Shown: piece by piece, positions 9,081 through 20,405 of the stretch | How the letters are laid out: each line of letters opens with the position of its first letter | How positions within the stretch are numbered: the first letter of the stretch is position 1 | Assembly (NCBI RefSeq): GCF_947507565.1 | Contig: NC_089180.1 | Location: forward strand, 1,922,001 to 1,986,000 | Length of the DNA stretch: 64,000 bases | Reading direction: 5' to 3' | From: Oscarella lobularis | Taxonomy: Eukaryota > Porifera > Homoscleromorpha > Homosclerophorida > Oscarellidae | Made by a program: the position numbers and the translations under genes | Notes under the pieces: generated by a model | Seen by the model: only the letters and a program-made list of their open reading frames with translations | Told to the model about the DNA's origin: nothing | Database searches by the model: none

Positions 9081-10584
9081 TCAACGACAAACGTGATATA
9101 GCTCGGTATCCTTACAAGTCTTACAGCGGACGCTGCAGCAGAACTGGAAACTGCAGTGACATTTCCGCAAATTCACCTTCTGCTGCACCTTTGATCCTCG
9201 CCCGCAGCAGAGGGTGCGACAGCTTCCCTCGTGCCCGTGCTCAAGTTCGCACAAGCGACCTTTCGTGCCGACGGATCCCTCTCGAACCGACTTGCGACAG
9301 AAATTCGGCGACGGCGACAAATAGACGAGCTGATCCTCTTTCGCCTGATTCTTGAGCTTCCACTCGCTCGGACGCATCGGCCGGCCAACGTCGTTCGACG
9401 CTGTCTTAACTGGATGATTGTAGGCTTCGACGAGATTTTTCGTTATTCGCGAGAACGGCGGCAATTGCATGAAACAGGTCATGATCGTGCACGCGCCGGA
9501 CATGCCGTGGCAATAGCACTTCTCCTCGCGTGACCTCTCAACGGCCTACAATAAAAAGGACTCATGAATTTCTATTAGAAAGTAAGACCTACACGCAACC
9601 GTGCAGTGTCATAGCGTAACAGGGTAGCAATCACATAAGCCTTAGAAACGAAAGGCGGTGCGCCGCAAACGAGCATTGTATTTAGATTCTATCACGCGAC
9701 TGATTTTGGACCGGGAGGCAGCCACCGAAAAGGAGAATTAGGACTCACCAGTCTGCCAACTCGGTTGTTATAGATATTGATTTCCGAGTGAAAGGAGTGA
9801 CTCGTCTCGGCGCCGTCCATCAGCTGGCCGGAGATTTTCACACCGAATTTGACGTCCGCACTGCACCCGTCCCAGGGACCCCTTTTAAGACCATTGTCGC
9901 ACTGGCAATTGCGTATTTCCCCCTGATAGCAGGATTCGGTGACGGCGTAGGCAATGCCGGCAGATATAACAGCATGGGAAAAAGCAGTTTCCTTACAAGC
10001 TAAAAAGTACAAAAAAATTCTAAAAGACCGACTTTTTATCATAAAAACACCTCACCTTTCTTGAGTAGATTTTGTCCGAATTTCGGATTAGTCAACGAAC
10101 TTCCGTCCCACTTCCGCTTTTGCAAATCAATTTTCGTCCGATTGATAGCGAGTTGAACCCCGCGAATGATGGCGGTCATGGCCGTTGGATAGTGTTGACA
10201 CACGTCCCTCTGAGCGCGCCCCTTCAACGGAAAATTCTCGCACATGGCCGCCGCTTCGAGCGCGAGGGCTTCGCTCAAGTCGAATTGAATTAGCCGAAAA
10301 ACGTTCACGTTCGAATCATTTGATCGATTGACAATGAGAATCGATTCGGCAAGCAAACGCGAATCGTTCCCCACGCGAGGAAGCGGTTCAGGTAGATTGT
10401 AGGCGTAGAATTCCAAAGGAATGACATCATGTCGCTTTATCTTCTTCCTCGCAAGCGCGACGTCGTCGACGCGACGTGTGCGTTGTACTTTCTTTTTGAA
10501 TGCGATTCCTCCATCGTGAACGGAGACGTTGTTGTCATCGAAACGCTCAGCGTCGCTGACGCCTTTCGTTTCATTCATTAGCAC
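9081..10584 (-). CDS. Wnt family secreted signalling protein
   Basis: Three minus-strand exons with clean splice sites are visible: about 10584-10056, 9999-9749 and 9545-9081. Exon A has the Wnt N-terminal helical region (CENFPLKGRAQRDVC, then KRKWDGSS where most Wnts have RRWNCS). Exon B has ACKETAFSHAVISAGIAYAV, SCYQGEIRNCQCDNG and WDGCSADVKFG. Exon C has CYCHGMSGACTIMTC, the conserved loop whose Ser is palmitoleoylated by Porcupine, then LVYLSPSPNFC, the LCCGRG motif and the Cys-rich C-terminal domain ending in HVCR*. These are the established Wnt landmarks in the right order, and no frameshift was seen. The ATG at 10584 yields no signal peptide, so the true start is probably in an upstream exon (see 11211-11307). 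The protein would act as a lipid-modified ligand for Frizzled. I cannot assign a subfamily. Confidence 0.95.
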
Positions 10585-10589
10585 CGCAC

Positions 10590-11210
10590 TAAGGATAAAG
10601 AAAATAGGGCCCCAGAGTCTATCGCGCCTGAGTGCTATCTAAAATTTTAACACCCGCCCCCTCTAGAGCTTTGTAGCGTCTAAGTGACCGGCGGCGGCGG
10701 CGGCGTTGTCTTTTTTTTATTTCCTATCGGGACTTGTCGATTCGATTTTCGTACGCAAAGCCGCCAAAAATGCGCGAGCTTCTAGACTGTAGTTCAAAGC
10801 CGCGTCTCGATGGCTAGTTAGAATTCGTTGCCTGCTGCTAAGGTGATGTACAGGTACGCGGCAGGAGAAACGGGGACCCCTCGCGCGGTTGCATTTGACT
10901 CGAAGTCTGTCGGGGTTTTGCGTAGTGTCTCGCTCAGGGAGGAGGAGGGTCTGGTGCAATGAGCACACTTTACTGGTGTTTCGGAGCGTGTCCCGCAGCG
11001 CTCAGGGGTCTGACCTCGTGAGCGAGAGGGTCTGGCATCCAGACTAGGTTTTGCGCATTGCATGATTAACAACAACCCGGTTTTCCCCCGCGAAAGGAGG
11101 GAGTCACGGTCGATTGATAGCCTCGCGTTCGCCAGGCCCTTCTCCCCTCCCGTGGACATACGGGAGAGCAGGGAGAATCGTAGTCAATTGACGTGGCCTA
11201 CGCGAACAGT
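10590..11210. other. Probable Wnt intron 1 with palindromic repeat at 11132-11177
   Basis: No gene is recognised. A run of cgg triplets (ggcggcggcggcggcg, about 10690-10706) and a poly-T tract follow the Wnt exon. A diverged copy of the CCAGGCCCTTCTCCC hairpin lies at 11132-11177. Confidence 0.4.
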
Positions 11211-11307
11211 CTACGGAGTACACTAGTTCCGCCTTGTACCTAATAAGACCGACGAGAAAGATTAGCGCAGTTGCTGCGATACAAGAGGAGACGTTTTTCC
11301 AATTCAT
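11211..11307 (-). CDS. Candidate signal-peptide first exon of the Wnt gene
   Basis: On the minus strand an ATG at 11307 opens MNWKNVSSCIAATALIFLVG, a basic/polar start followed by a hydrophobic core, as in a signal peptide. The exon's 3' end is not certain; a donor is expected near 11205-11225. The downstream Wnt exon has an acceptor-like ccttag just before its first codons (about 10590), leaving an intron of roughly 630 bp that contains a palindromic repeat. Assignment to Wnt is inference from position, strand and the missing signal peptide. Confidence 0.4.
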
Positions 11308-11755
11308 AACCTAGGAATAAACCAAATGAGTTGATTTCATGACTTCTAATCGATATCCGGAGAAAACGCTAAAAGGGAGTTCAAGCGACGGATAAACGTC
11401 GGGCGGGGATTGTCGGTCGCGCTAGAGCAATGTCACGCGTGTACAGCCTATCATCGATCGCTTACAGGCAGAGACGCTTACCTACTACAGTAAAGATGAG
11501 ATCGAGCGAGTCGCTTGGGGCTTTTTTTCAGGCTAGCCTATTCGCAGAAACGAGCCGTAGCGCGCGCAAACATATCACGTGATGTACGTCGCAATTTTAT
11601 TGCCATCAACTACGCTGTATAAAAGGTAATCTACGCATCGCTTTACGCTGCAAAATTGTTATTATTCATGCATAAACAATTCGTCATTGCAATTATCGAC
11701 GCACAGTGCAAAAAAGCAACGTTTCTTCGTTTTTAGCACGACGAGCACTCGGGCT
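11308..11755. other. Unassigned; TATA-like sequence at 11617-11625
   Basis: Probable 5' flank of the minus-strand Wnt transcript. A gtataaaagg element on the plus strand near 11617 resembles a TATA box but has no recognised gene downstream. Nothing else is supported. Confidence 0.25.
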
Positions 11756-12260
11756 ACAGTTGCAGAGGAGCTTCAGTGGCAATTGTGGCTAAAGGGCTTC
11801 AGTGGCACGGAAGCAATGCGGCATATGGCGTACCGGTAGCAGTTTTAGTGTTGCGTGTTGCACCAAGATCTTACAGTGGCTTAGTGTCAACGTGGCATCT
11901 GTGGCAAATCCATTTGCTGCATTAAGAACTAAAGAATTTAGAGGAATTAAATGTAAACGTGGAAAAACGGGGGCTTTATGGGCAATGGGCTTTTAGTGGT
12001 CAATGGGGCTTCAGAGGCAAAAGGGCACAGTGGCAGCGTGGCATATGGCGTAGCAGTTTCGTGTCCTATTGCTGCAGTTGCACCAAGTCCTTAGAGTGGC
12101 TTCAGTGTCAACGTGGCAACTGTGGCATGTCCATTAGCTGCATGTTGCACTAAACTCCTTATAGAGTGGCTTCAATGTTGACGTGGCAAGTGGGCCACGT
12201 AGCAGTTTTATGTCTATTGGCTGTAGCACTACGTCCTTAGTGCTGCTCAATTACAAATGA
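11755..12260 (+). repeat. Degenerate roughly 220-bp tandem repeat
   Basis: Blocks ggcatatggcgta..gcagttt, then ttgcaccaag, then tggctt.agtgtcaacgtggca, then a ctgc end recur at about 11820-11930, 12040-12145 and, more decayed, 12150-12240. The wording (gtggcaac, gtggcttc) overlaps that of the 8-bp minisatellite that follows, so both may come from one expanding sequence. Confidence 0.6.
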
Positions 12261-12368
12261 TGCTAATACGTGTAAAAGTACCACTGTAGTATGTGTATAT
12301 GTGCTAGTGTGACACTGGCTGCGGTACTGTAGCAGTATAGTGTCGTGTCATGAATACACTGCAGCATC

Positions 12369-12578
12369 GGCAACGTGGCAGCGTTGCAACGTTGCAACGT
12401 GGCAACGTGGCAACGTGGCGGCGTGGCAGCGTGGCAACGTGGCAGCGTGGCAACGTGGCTACGTGGCAACGTGGCAGCGTGGCAGCGTGGCAACGTGGCA
12501 GCGTGGCAACGTGGCAGCGTGGCAGCGTGGCAGCGTGGCAACGTGGCAGCGTGGCAACGTGGCAATGTTGCAAAGTGA
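12369..12578. repeat. 8-bp minisatellite (gtggcaac / gtggcagc)
   Basis: About 26 units of an 8-mer alternate mainly between gtggcaac and gtggcagc, with single variants (gtggcggc, gtggctac, gttgcaac). Since 8 is not a multiple of 3 and the unit has no stop in any phase, several frames on both strands stay open and give repeat peptides such as VATWQRGN. These are not genes. Confidence 0.93.
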
Positions 12579-12599
12579 CACCGTGGCAAACTAGAGAAG

Positions 12600-13600
12600 A
12601 CTCAAGCAATCGTGTAAGAGTATTTGTTTGGTAGCGGCAGTAAAAATTGATTCTCGAAGTGCCTTACTCTCTTTCTCGCAGAAGAAGAAAATAAACTTCT
12701 TGAAAGGCGGAAATTGTCTCTGGGCTTGTACTTCACGATACAGGCTTTTGCACCGTAAATACAGCAGAGGTCCTTTACTGCTGATTTCAACTTTTGCAAA
12801 ATCATTGCTACGTGTATTCCCGGCAGGAAGCGACGCATGCTAAACTGTAAAGCAATATGGCAATTCTGTTAGAAGAATCCCGTTCGTGCTTTCCTCAATA
12901 TAGGTAAGCGCAAATGTAAGAAAGAGACAGCAGTAAAATATAAGTTCGTTCACTGCCGCTGTTGCCAAAATTTCTTTGTGGAAGCCACTTTCTCAAGGCT
13001 GCAGATGCAATATTTTCCACCTTGCGTTTCTTACGTTACATGGCGATCTTTTTTTATCGGAGTACAGCAATTTCGCGTTAAAAATCGATTGACCTTATCG
13101 GTTACAGAAGAAAAAGCAGCAAAATTTAAGGTGCAGAAGCCTGATGTAATGCAAGCCAACAAGTCGACCTGCGCTGCCGCTTTTCAAGAACTTTCTCTTG
13201 CATGCGTAAAGCAGAGCTCCTTCACTGCTGCTTTGAACTGCTGCAAAGTTTTTGTTACTATCATCACTACCAACCCTAACCCTAACCGTACTGCGAAAGC
13301 AACATTGTGATACTGTTACAAGACTCCCGATCGGACTTTGTTCGATGCGTATAGGTATGCTGCCTCACTGCCAAAGTGACACTGGCACCGTTACTTACAG
13401 GAAAACCTTGCGCAGTTTTCAAATACAGAAAGCCATCGTGTGTGGTCGCGTGGCAGTGAGGCAATCTGCCAACTTAATTAAACTGACATACAGGCAGAAA
13501 GTGATATATATTTGTAGTGATCCAAGATGCATAGGAGTCATTCGACGAAGTCGAGCGTGCAGGGCTTCTAAGCGACGGGAAGACGCAACTACATAGAACG
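12600..13600. other. No recognisable gene
   Basis: Short frames occur on both strands (for example 12628-12843 plus and 12978-13310 plus) but none has family features or convincing splice structure. A brief telomere-like accctaaccctaacc stretch lies at about 13267-13285; two and a half units are too few to mean a telomere. Confidence 0.3.
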
Positions 13601-13998
13601 GCGAACGAAAGAGCCAGCGACAACCCTAGAACGGCGACCGGAAAAGGCATGCAACTGAAAGGCAACGACCCTTTGGGTTCCGCCTCTTCCGATCGTTGTT
13701 TTATTAAAGTAGGGTCTTCACTGCCTCTTTCGGTCGCCAGACTAAGGTCACCAACGTAGGTTCATTGCTGCCCGCCAGCGCCTAATGTCATAATACTTTT
13801 TGCAACCGTGATAGCAAAGCATGGGGCGCTGTGGCAATATGGCAGCGTGGCAGTCAACCCAGAACGAAAGAGGCAGCGAAAAACCTAAACTTTAGCCCGG
13901 GACCGGAAAAGGCAACGGAGACCGGAAAAGGCAACTGCGGTCATACACTGTACGATAGCAACGACCCTATAGGGTTCCGCCTTTTCCGGTCATTGTTT
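13600..13998. repeat. Duplicated foldback (ccggaaaaggcaac ... gttccgccttttccgg)
   Basis: Two related segments, 13600-13715 and 13857-14000, each have gaacgaaag.ggcagcgaaaacc, then gaccggaaaaggca, and finish with caacgaccct..gggttccgcct.ttccg. The end is the inverse of the start, so each can fold back. The second copy overlaps the beginning of the death-domain ORF, so the ATG at 13831 is probably within repeat. Confidence 0.65.
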
Positions 13999-14541
13999 TG
14001 TGACGAACGAAGTCCGGGTGTCATTCTTAACTGGTTCTATCTGGACAGTTCTCATCTGAAAAAGTTGAACGCAGACCCGGCAATTTATTCGTCGAGGGAA
14101 GTCGATGAGAAGGTTAATGGGAGGGCTCTCAACGACAAGCTCTTCTCCGTTCGACCAGACAAAGATAACGTTTGTTGCGTCCGAGACTTAGTGATCCTTG
14201 CACGTGAAATAGAGTTTCCTTCTTCAGGTATTCGCACTTTTGAAAATTCTTTTTCTATTATTCTTTATTTATTAGGATGTTTTCCCTCCGATGACGAGCC
14301 GGTGTCCGATGCGTTGATGAAAGCGTGTGCTGCTGTCGACGGATCGAAATGGGAAGCTCTTGCTATTGCTCTCGATATTAGCTTGAACGATCGAACGAAT
14401 ATTGGCGAATTCACTCGCGATAACTTCTCTCGTATGTTCAAGGTTCTTGAGCTGTGGAAGAAGCAATCAAGGTCGTCGACAGCCGGCCAGCTTCTACGTT
14501 CGTTTAGAGAGTTTTGTGGCATCAGTCGAAGAGCTATATAG
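13998..14541 (+). CDS. Death-domain protein (N-terminal exons of the ankyrin-Roc locus or a separate gene)
   Basis: Two exons are separated by a 48-bp intron (donor gtattcgca at about 14228, acceptor ttattag at about 14275). The first (VILNWFYLDSSHLKKLNADP on) is of unknown fold. The second has a death-fold pattern of amphipathic helices with the usual spaced Trp and Leu: DALMKACAAVDGSKWEALAI, then LNDRTNIGEFTRDNFSRMF, then VLELWKKQ and LLRSFREFCGI, ending at TAG 14539-14541. Members of the death-domain family are adaptors or receptors in apoptosis and innate signalling. The start is uncertain because the open frame extends upstream into a foldback repeat. A further death-domain-like helix is in the next exon (14670-14809), so this may be one gene with alternative 3' ends. 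Confidence 0.6.
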
Positions 14542-14669
14542 AAATGAAATACAATGAACTGTATGGCCAGTAGATATTTGGGGCGTTTTCTCGCGGTCAG
14601 GGCTTCCTATTTTTATTCAACCTATGTTATGTTTTATTGATACTTTTATTTCTATTTTTCTATTGTAGG

Positions 14670-17600
14670 CTTTTGATTTGTTGCTGGCTTGGAGGCGTGG
14701 TCAAGTGCTAGAAGCTTGGAGGAGGGAATTTCGAAGTTTAGACGTCATCGATCGCGACGAACTTGCGCGTACGCATGCGCTCAATCAGTTGAAAGATGCA
14801 CCGGCTTGAATGCAATACAGTACAAACATTCCTTCAATGTGACATCTGCGCATGCGTACGTCATGGGAACCTCTGCGACAAAAGAAGCGAGAAACGGCGT
14901 GGATCCACCTCGTCGAAGAAGCCGCCGTAGACTATCGATTAGTGATATAGTCGTTTTGAAGACTGCGACGAAAGAAGCGAAAAAGGACGTGGATCCTCTT
15001 GTAAGAAGCCGCGGTAGAGAAGTAGTCGTTTCGACGACGAACTGCTTTTCGTCGTGAAACGAACTCGAAGATTCACCAAAACGTTGTTATTGGCTGATTG
15101 TTGGCTTACAGACGCGGATCGCGATTGATCGATTAGAGACGATAATCAAGAAGAAGTGGGAAAATGAGGATGAATTGCTTAGTTTGCTTTCTACAGAAAA
15201 AGGATTTCGATCTGAGCAGGTATGGAATGGTTGCGTTTTTCATCGCCGCACACCATTGATTGTAGCCTCGCAAGCCAGGCTACATTGATTGTATTCTCAT
15301 TTTTGTTAGTACCACCCTTGCTTGTCACTAATTCACTATGTGGCGGGAAGAGAGTTTGATTCGGCGGAGGAAGCCGATGATTGGCTCAGTTATGTGATTG
15401 TGCAAAAGAATCAAGACGTTGAAGAGGAATCAACAGGGGTATGAATACGTTTTGTATTGATAAATTAACTGATGCGTGGATGCAGCTTGGACTCCGCCCA
15501 CTTCACTGTGCCTGCAAGTGGGGAAATATTTTTGGCGTTGAATGGCTCATCACTCACGGTGCATATTTCAAACTTAGAGACCCCGTATGACTTGGAATTA
15601 ATTTCATATGGTTTCACTTATCACTCTTTTTAGAATGGACTTGTCCCGTATTCTTATGCCAGTGCAAGTTCCGTTGACTCAATGAAGAAAATGGTCTATC
15701 TCGAAGAATATGGATATATTTTGTCACCAGATGATATTGTAACAGAATTGATGTCAGCTCTCTGGTAACAATAACTTTTGATTTATAGGCTGGGGCAGCT
15801 GATAATCAGTTTTCGTCATCTGAAAAAGCAAATGAGATTTTTAATTATTTTGTCAATGAAAAGGGATTAAGTGTCAACGCTACTAATCACGTGATATATA
15901 ATGTGGTTTTGTTAGCTACATGTGCAATATTTGTAATAGAGATGGGAGACTCCTCTGCATCGTGCCTGCTCCAATGGAAGCATTTATGGAGTAAAGTGGC
16001 TCATGGAACACCACGCTGATATCAATAGCGTCGACATGGTTAGAAGATTTCACTTGTGATACTTTTATTCTTATTTCATTTTCAGTTTGGCAAAACGCCT
16101 TTTATGTCTGCGTGTGCAAGTTCCATCAATCGTTCAGCGAAAGTTCGCTACTTGGATGAAAAAGGAGCAGTCTGTCAAGCAAAAGATCACGTGAGATGTT
16201 GTTTATTTTCTACAAATTCAATCAACAAATCGCCGTCTTTTTTATTCAGGAAGGGAAGACCGCTTTGTTTTATGCCATTGAACCATCAAAGTGTGAAGAT
16301 GACGAAGTGAAAGATGTTCTTCGATACCTTGTCATTGAAAAAGGCATTGATATCAATTCTGTTGATGAGGTCGCATTCCTACGATATTTCGCATTTTCGT
16401 TTCGCGATTTTATTTTTAGAAGGGAATGACACCCTTATTGAACGCATGTCGTTATCATCGTTCTTTCTTTATCATTCAGCAACTAATTGAATTAGGAGCT
16501 GATGTTTCTCTCAGAGATCATTGGGTTAGTCAGAATTCTCATTCCTCACTCGTTCTCTATTCAATTCTTTGTAGAATGAACAAAATGCATTGCATATGGT
16601 TGCAAAATACTATTACAGCGTAGACGCATCAGTTATTGATCTATTGATTAAGAAGGGTTGTGACGTCACGTGTCAAGACAAGGTGACGTGTTCTCATTCC
16701 TAATTGAAAATAATTTATAAACGTGATTTTCAGGACGGAAAGACACCTTATGAGGTGGCATGGAAGGGTGAGATGAGAGCTCTCCTTCGACAGCATTACG
16801 TACGTCATCAATTTAATTCAGTTTCCGTGTGTAATTATTTTAATAGGACGCCGCTCGATTTTCCGTTCTTCGCCGAGAAACCGTTCGTCCAGATTCAATT
16901 AAATTCTGCGTAGTTGGCAGCGAAATGGCGGGAAAAACGACGTACGTAAATTCTCTTCTTCAACTCAATGAACCCCCACCAAAAGATGAAGATCGCACAC
17001 CGGGTGTTGATATCCATAATTGCGATAATGGGGAAGTTGGCAAAGGATCGTGGTGGGACTTTGGTGCCCAACCCACATTCCACAGTGCACACGGTCTCTT
17101 CTTTCGCCAATCAAATACAATATTCAATCTCGTCCTTCCAATTCGAGGAAAGATTTCATCAGAAACGATTCGTCGCCTTTTAGAAGAAGGACAATATTGG
17201 TGTGCGTTCACGAAGGCTTCAATGAGAACGCTTTCTTCTGACGAAAAATCGCGCATTCGTCTTGTCGTCATCTTCAATCTCATTGGTTTCAATGAGAAGG
17301 CGGGAGTCAAAGTGCGCTTTGAGCTGGAACAAGTCGCGAAACGTCTTCAAGATAAATTCGAAGACACAGTTAAAGTTTTACACGTGATCGAAATAGATTG
17401 CAGCAAGAGCCAATCAGATCGCATGAAGGACTGCCGAGAAAAACTGAAAAGAATTCGCGAAGAAATGCTCAAGGTAAATAGCGGAGAAGTCACTTTGTTC
17501 ACTTTAGTGATTTCTGTCCACAGACAGCTGATGATGTTCCCAAACTGTGCCACGCTATTGAAGAGTATATCTCTCTTCCCGACGAGAAGAGAAAGAGTCC

Positions 17601-17814
17601 ATTGGCCTATTTTCTGACGAGGGACGAATTCGAGAAGTGGGTCGCTGAAGAGGTCGGCATCACTTTGGACGGAGACGAGAAAGAAGTCGCCGTCGAATAT
17701 CTCGAGTCATCCGGAATACAGTACTGTAGGCTTGCGCGTGGGCATGCGCTCTATCATTTTGGAAGATGCACCGGCTCGAACATGCAGAACGTCGTCGCTC
17801 CGCCTCTAGCTTAG
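14670..17814 (+). CDS. Ankyrin-repeat Roc/Ras-like GTPase (ROCO-type)
   Basis: A multi-exon plus-strand gene with introns of about 45-60 bp. Exons near 14670-14809 (AFDLLLAWRRGQVLEAWRRE), 15111-15220 and 15311-15439 lead in. About nine ankyrin repeats then follow, mostly one per exon: LGLRPLHCACKWGN (15486), GETPLHRACSNGS (about 15945), GKTPFMSACASS (16090), GKTALFYAIEPS (16253), GMTPLLNACRYH (16423), NEQNALHMVAKYY (16575) and GKTPYEVAWKGE (16737). The exon from 16847 carries FCVVGSEMAGKTTYVNSL, a P-loop of the GxxxxGKT type. WWDFGAQPTFH follows in the switch region, where Roc domains have DxxGQ/A. After an intron at 17474-17523 a C-terminal helical segment ends at TAG 17812-17814. Ankyrin plus Roc is known from LRRK/DAPK-like proteins. 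No kinase domain is present. The role is probably intracellular signalling; this is inference. Confidence 0.82.
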
Positions 17815-17863
17815 TCTCAAGGCAAGGCGAATGAAAAGAGCGTCTGCAAAACGATGAGAATTA

Positions 17864-18565
17864 TTGACTAGAGTCGAGAGCGAGCAATTGGCTTCGAAAC
17901 GAGCCAAAATCGAATCGCCCTTCGCTCGCGTTCACTCGCAAACGTCGGAAAACATCGAAACAGAGTGCGCAATCGGTCAACTTTTATTCGAGAACACAAT
18001 CGGCGACATTTCGTCGTACGATTCCATCGATTTGGCGTCGAACGAAGAAACCGGAGCAGAGTTACGGCTCCACAATGCGTCCATTGTTACGGCACTCCCT
18101 GTAATCGCCTTCGACGACGAATCGACGACAAACGACGTCGTTTCAGCGATATGCTGGCTCGAACATCAAAACATCATCCAACTAAAAATCGAAGCGAATC
18201 GAAATAACATCGTTTTCGTCGACGTTTTGCTAAATCGAAAAGAATTGAATTTGAAAAGGAGAGTCATTCACGAAAAATTCCAACTCGTAATTTTTCATTT
18301 CATGCCAGATCTGACGTCAAATTGTAAGTAAATTCAATCAAAAAATCGTAGCTAAAAGTTTTCCTTAGTTTACGAATCGCCACATTTGGTTGCCCCGGGC
18401 GACGTGGATGGATTATACGAAATAGTCCTATCCAATCAGGAAACGCGTAAAATTCCCAATGACGCTCTTGTCCCCGCGGAATTGATACCAACGTTGAGAT
18501 CATATCAAAAGCAAGCGTTGGAATGGATGCTAGAGAGAGAGCAAAAAGAATCAAAAAGTAGCTAA
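17864..18565 (+). pseudogene. SNF2-type helicase start, SHPRH-like, truncated
   Basis: An exon of about 150 codons (17864-18324, no ATG at its open 5' limit) is followed by an intron of about 43 bp (gtaagtaaa, acceptor ttccttag near 18368). A second exon then encodes LSNQETRKIPNDALVPAEL and TLRSYQKQALEWMLERE. The latter is the Q-motif-like entry of SNF2/RAD5/SHPRH helicases (LRxYQxxAxxWMLxRE), where the RING-carrying E3 ligase SHPRH has the same order. After 18565 no ATPase motif I or later motif appears, and the sequence becomes repeats. Either the remaining exons were lost or they lie beyond an unusually long intron; the latter is unlikely because an unrelated BRWD fragment follows. Confidence 0.55.
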
Positions 18566-18639
18566 GAAACACTTATATATTAATAGTCTCCTTTACTCTA
18601 TATCAGCCTTCTTCCCACACTGAAAAATTCTCGGCAGGA

Positions 18640-19720
<1,081 letters not shown>

Positions 19721-19840
19721 GCTCACGAAAGGCCATCATTATCTAGTATATCTGTCAATGACGAGAACACCCTAGTGGAGGACTTGACAAAGTAAGAAGA
19801 AAGAATAATGTGACTGTCTCGATTCATTGCTTTGAAACAG

Positions 19841-20118
19841 ACAGTTCGGGTGTGTGATCTAAAGAATGGAAGCCCAGTAGCCGTACTCCACGGCCACACA
19901 GGTGGAATTACATCGGTTGAATTTTGCCCAACGCCTATCGACGAAGCAAAGTAATACACACATATGAGACTTGGTATTGATTTTGTTGTATGAGACCGTC
20001 TGTTAGATGCCTGATATGGACGGGAAAAGACGGCGGCGCTCTTTGCATCTGGCATTGGGATTCACTCTTCGTCTTCCGGCTCGGCGGCCGCGGCGGCGCG
20101 AACACGCCGAATGACTAA
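19841..20118 (+). pseudogene. BRWD/PHIP-like WD40 fragment
   Basis: Two plus-strand exons encode consecutive WD40 blades. Exon 19841-19950 gives TVRVCDLKNGSPVAVLHGHT then GGITSVEFCP. A second, from about 19995, gives WTGKDGGALCIWHWDS and stops at 20116-20118. The combination of a DL-tag blade with GSP.AVL.GHTG.ITSV.FCP and a following blade of the type STGxDGxxCFWQWD is that of the BRWD/PHIP family of bromodomain WD proteins. Only about 75 residues remain. No bromodomain or other blade is seen, and the last blade runs into an unrelated GC-rich frame before the stop. I read it as a decayed or captured gene piece. Confidence 0.6.
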
Positions 20119-20405
20119 AACGCGGCGTCTAGTTTCTGCAAAACTGTAGAGTCCCTTATTTCCCGCAATATTTCCCGCTACGTAGCCTATACACTGCGTA
20201 CCTTGCGCAGAAGTACGCACTCGGCAATCCGGGCTCGATCGACAACGCGGGCTTCCAGAAGCATTCTCGCAGCCCTCGCAGCCCCATATCGCCTATAGAT
20301 TGCCGAAAAACGCTCGATGATGACCTCCGGTGACGAAGCACCCGAAGTAAGCGTTCACGCACTCCCAAACCCGCCTGACGAACCTTCATCTCCTTCGTCG
20401 AACAG

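Noticed and set aside
13267-13285. Telomere repeat (accctaaccctaacc)
   Set aside because: Only about two and a half units, internal position, unique sequence on both sides.
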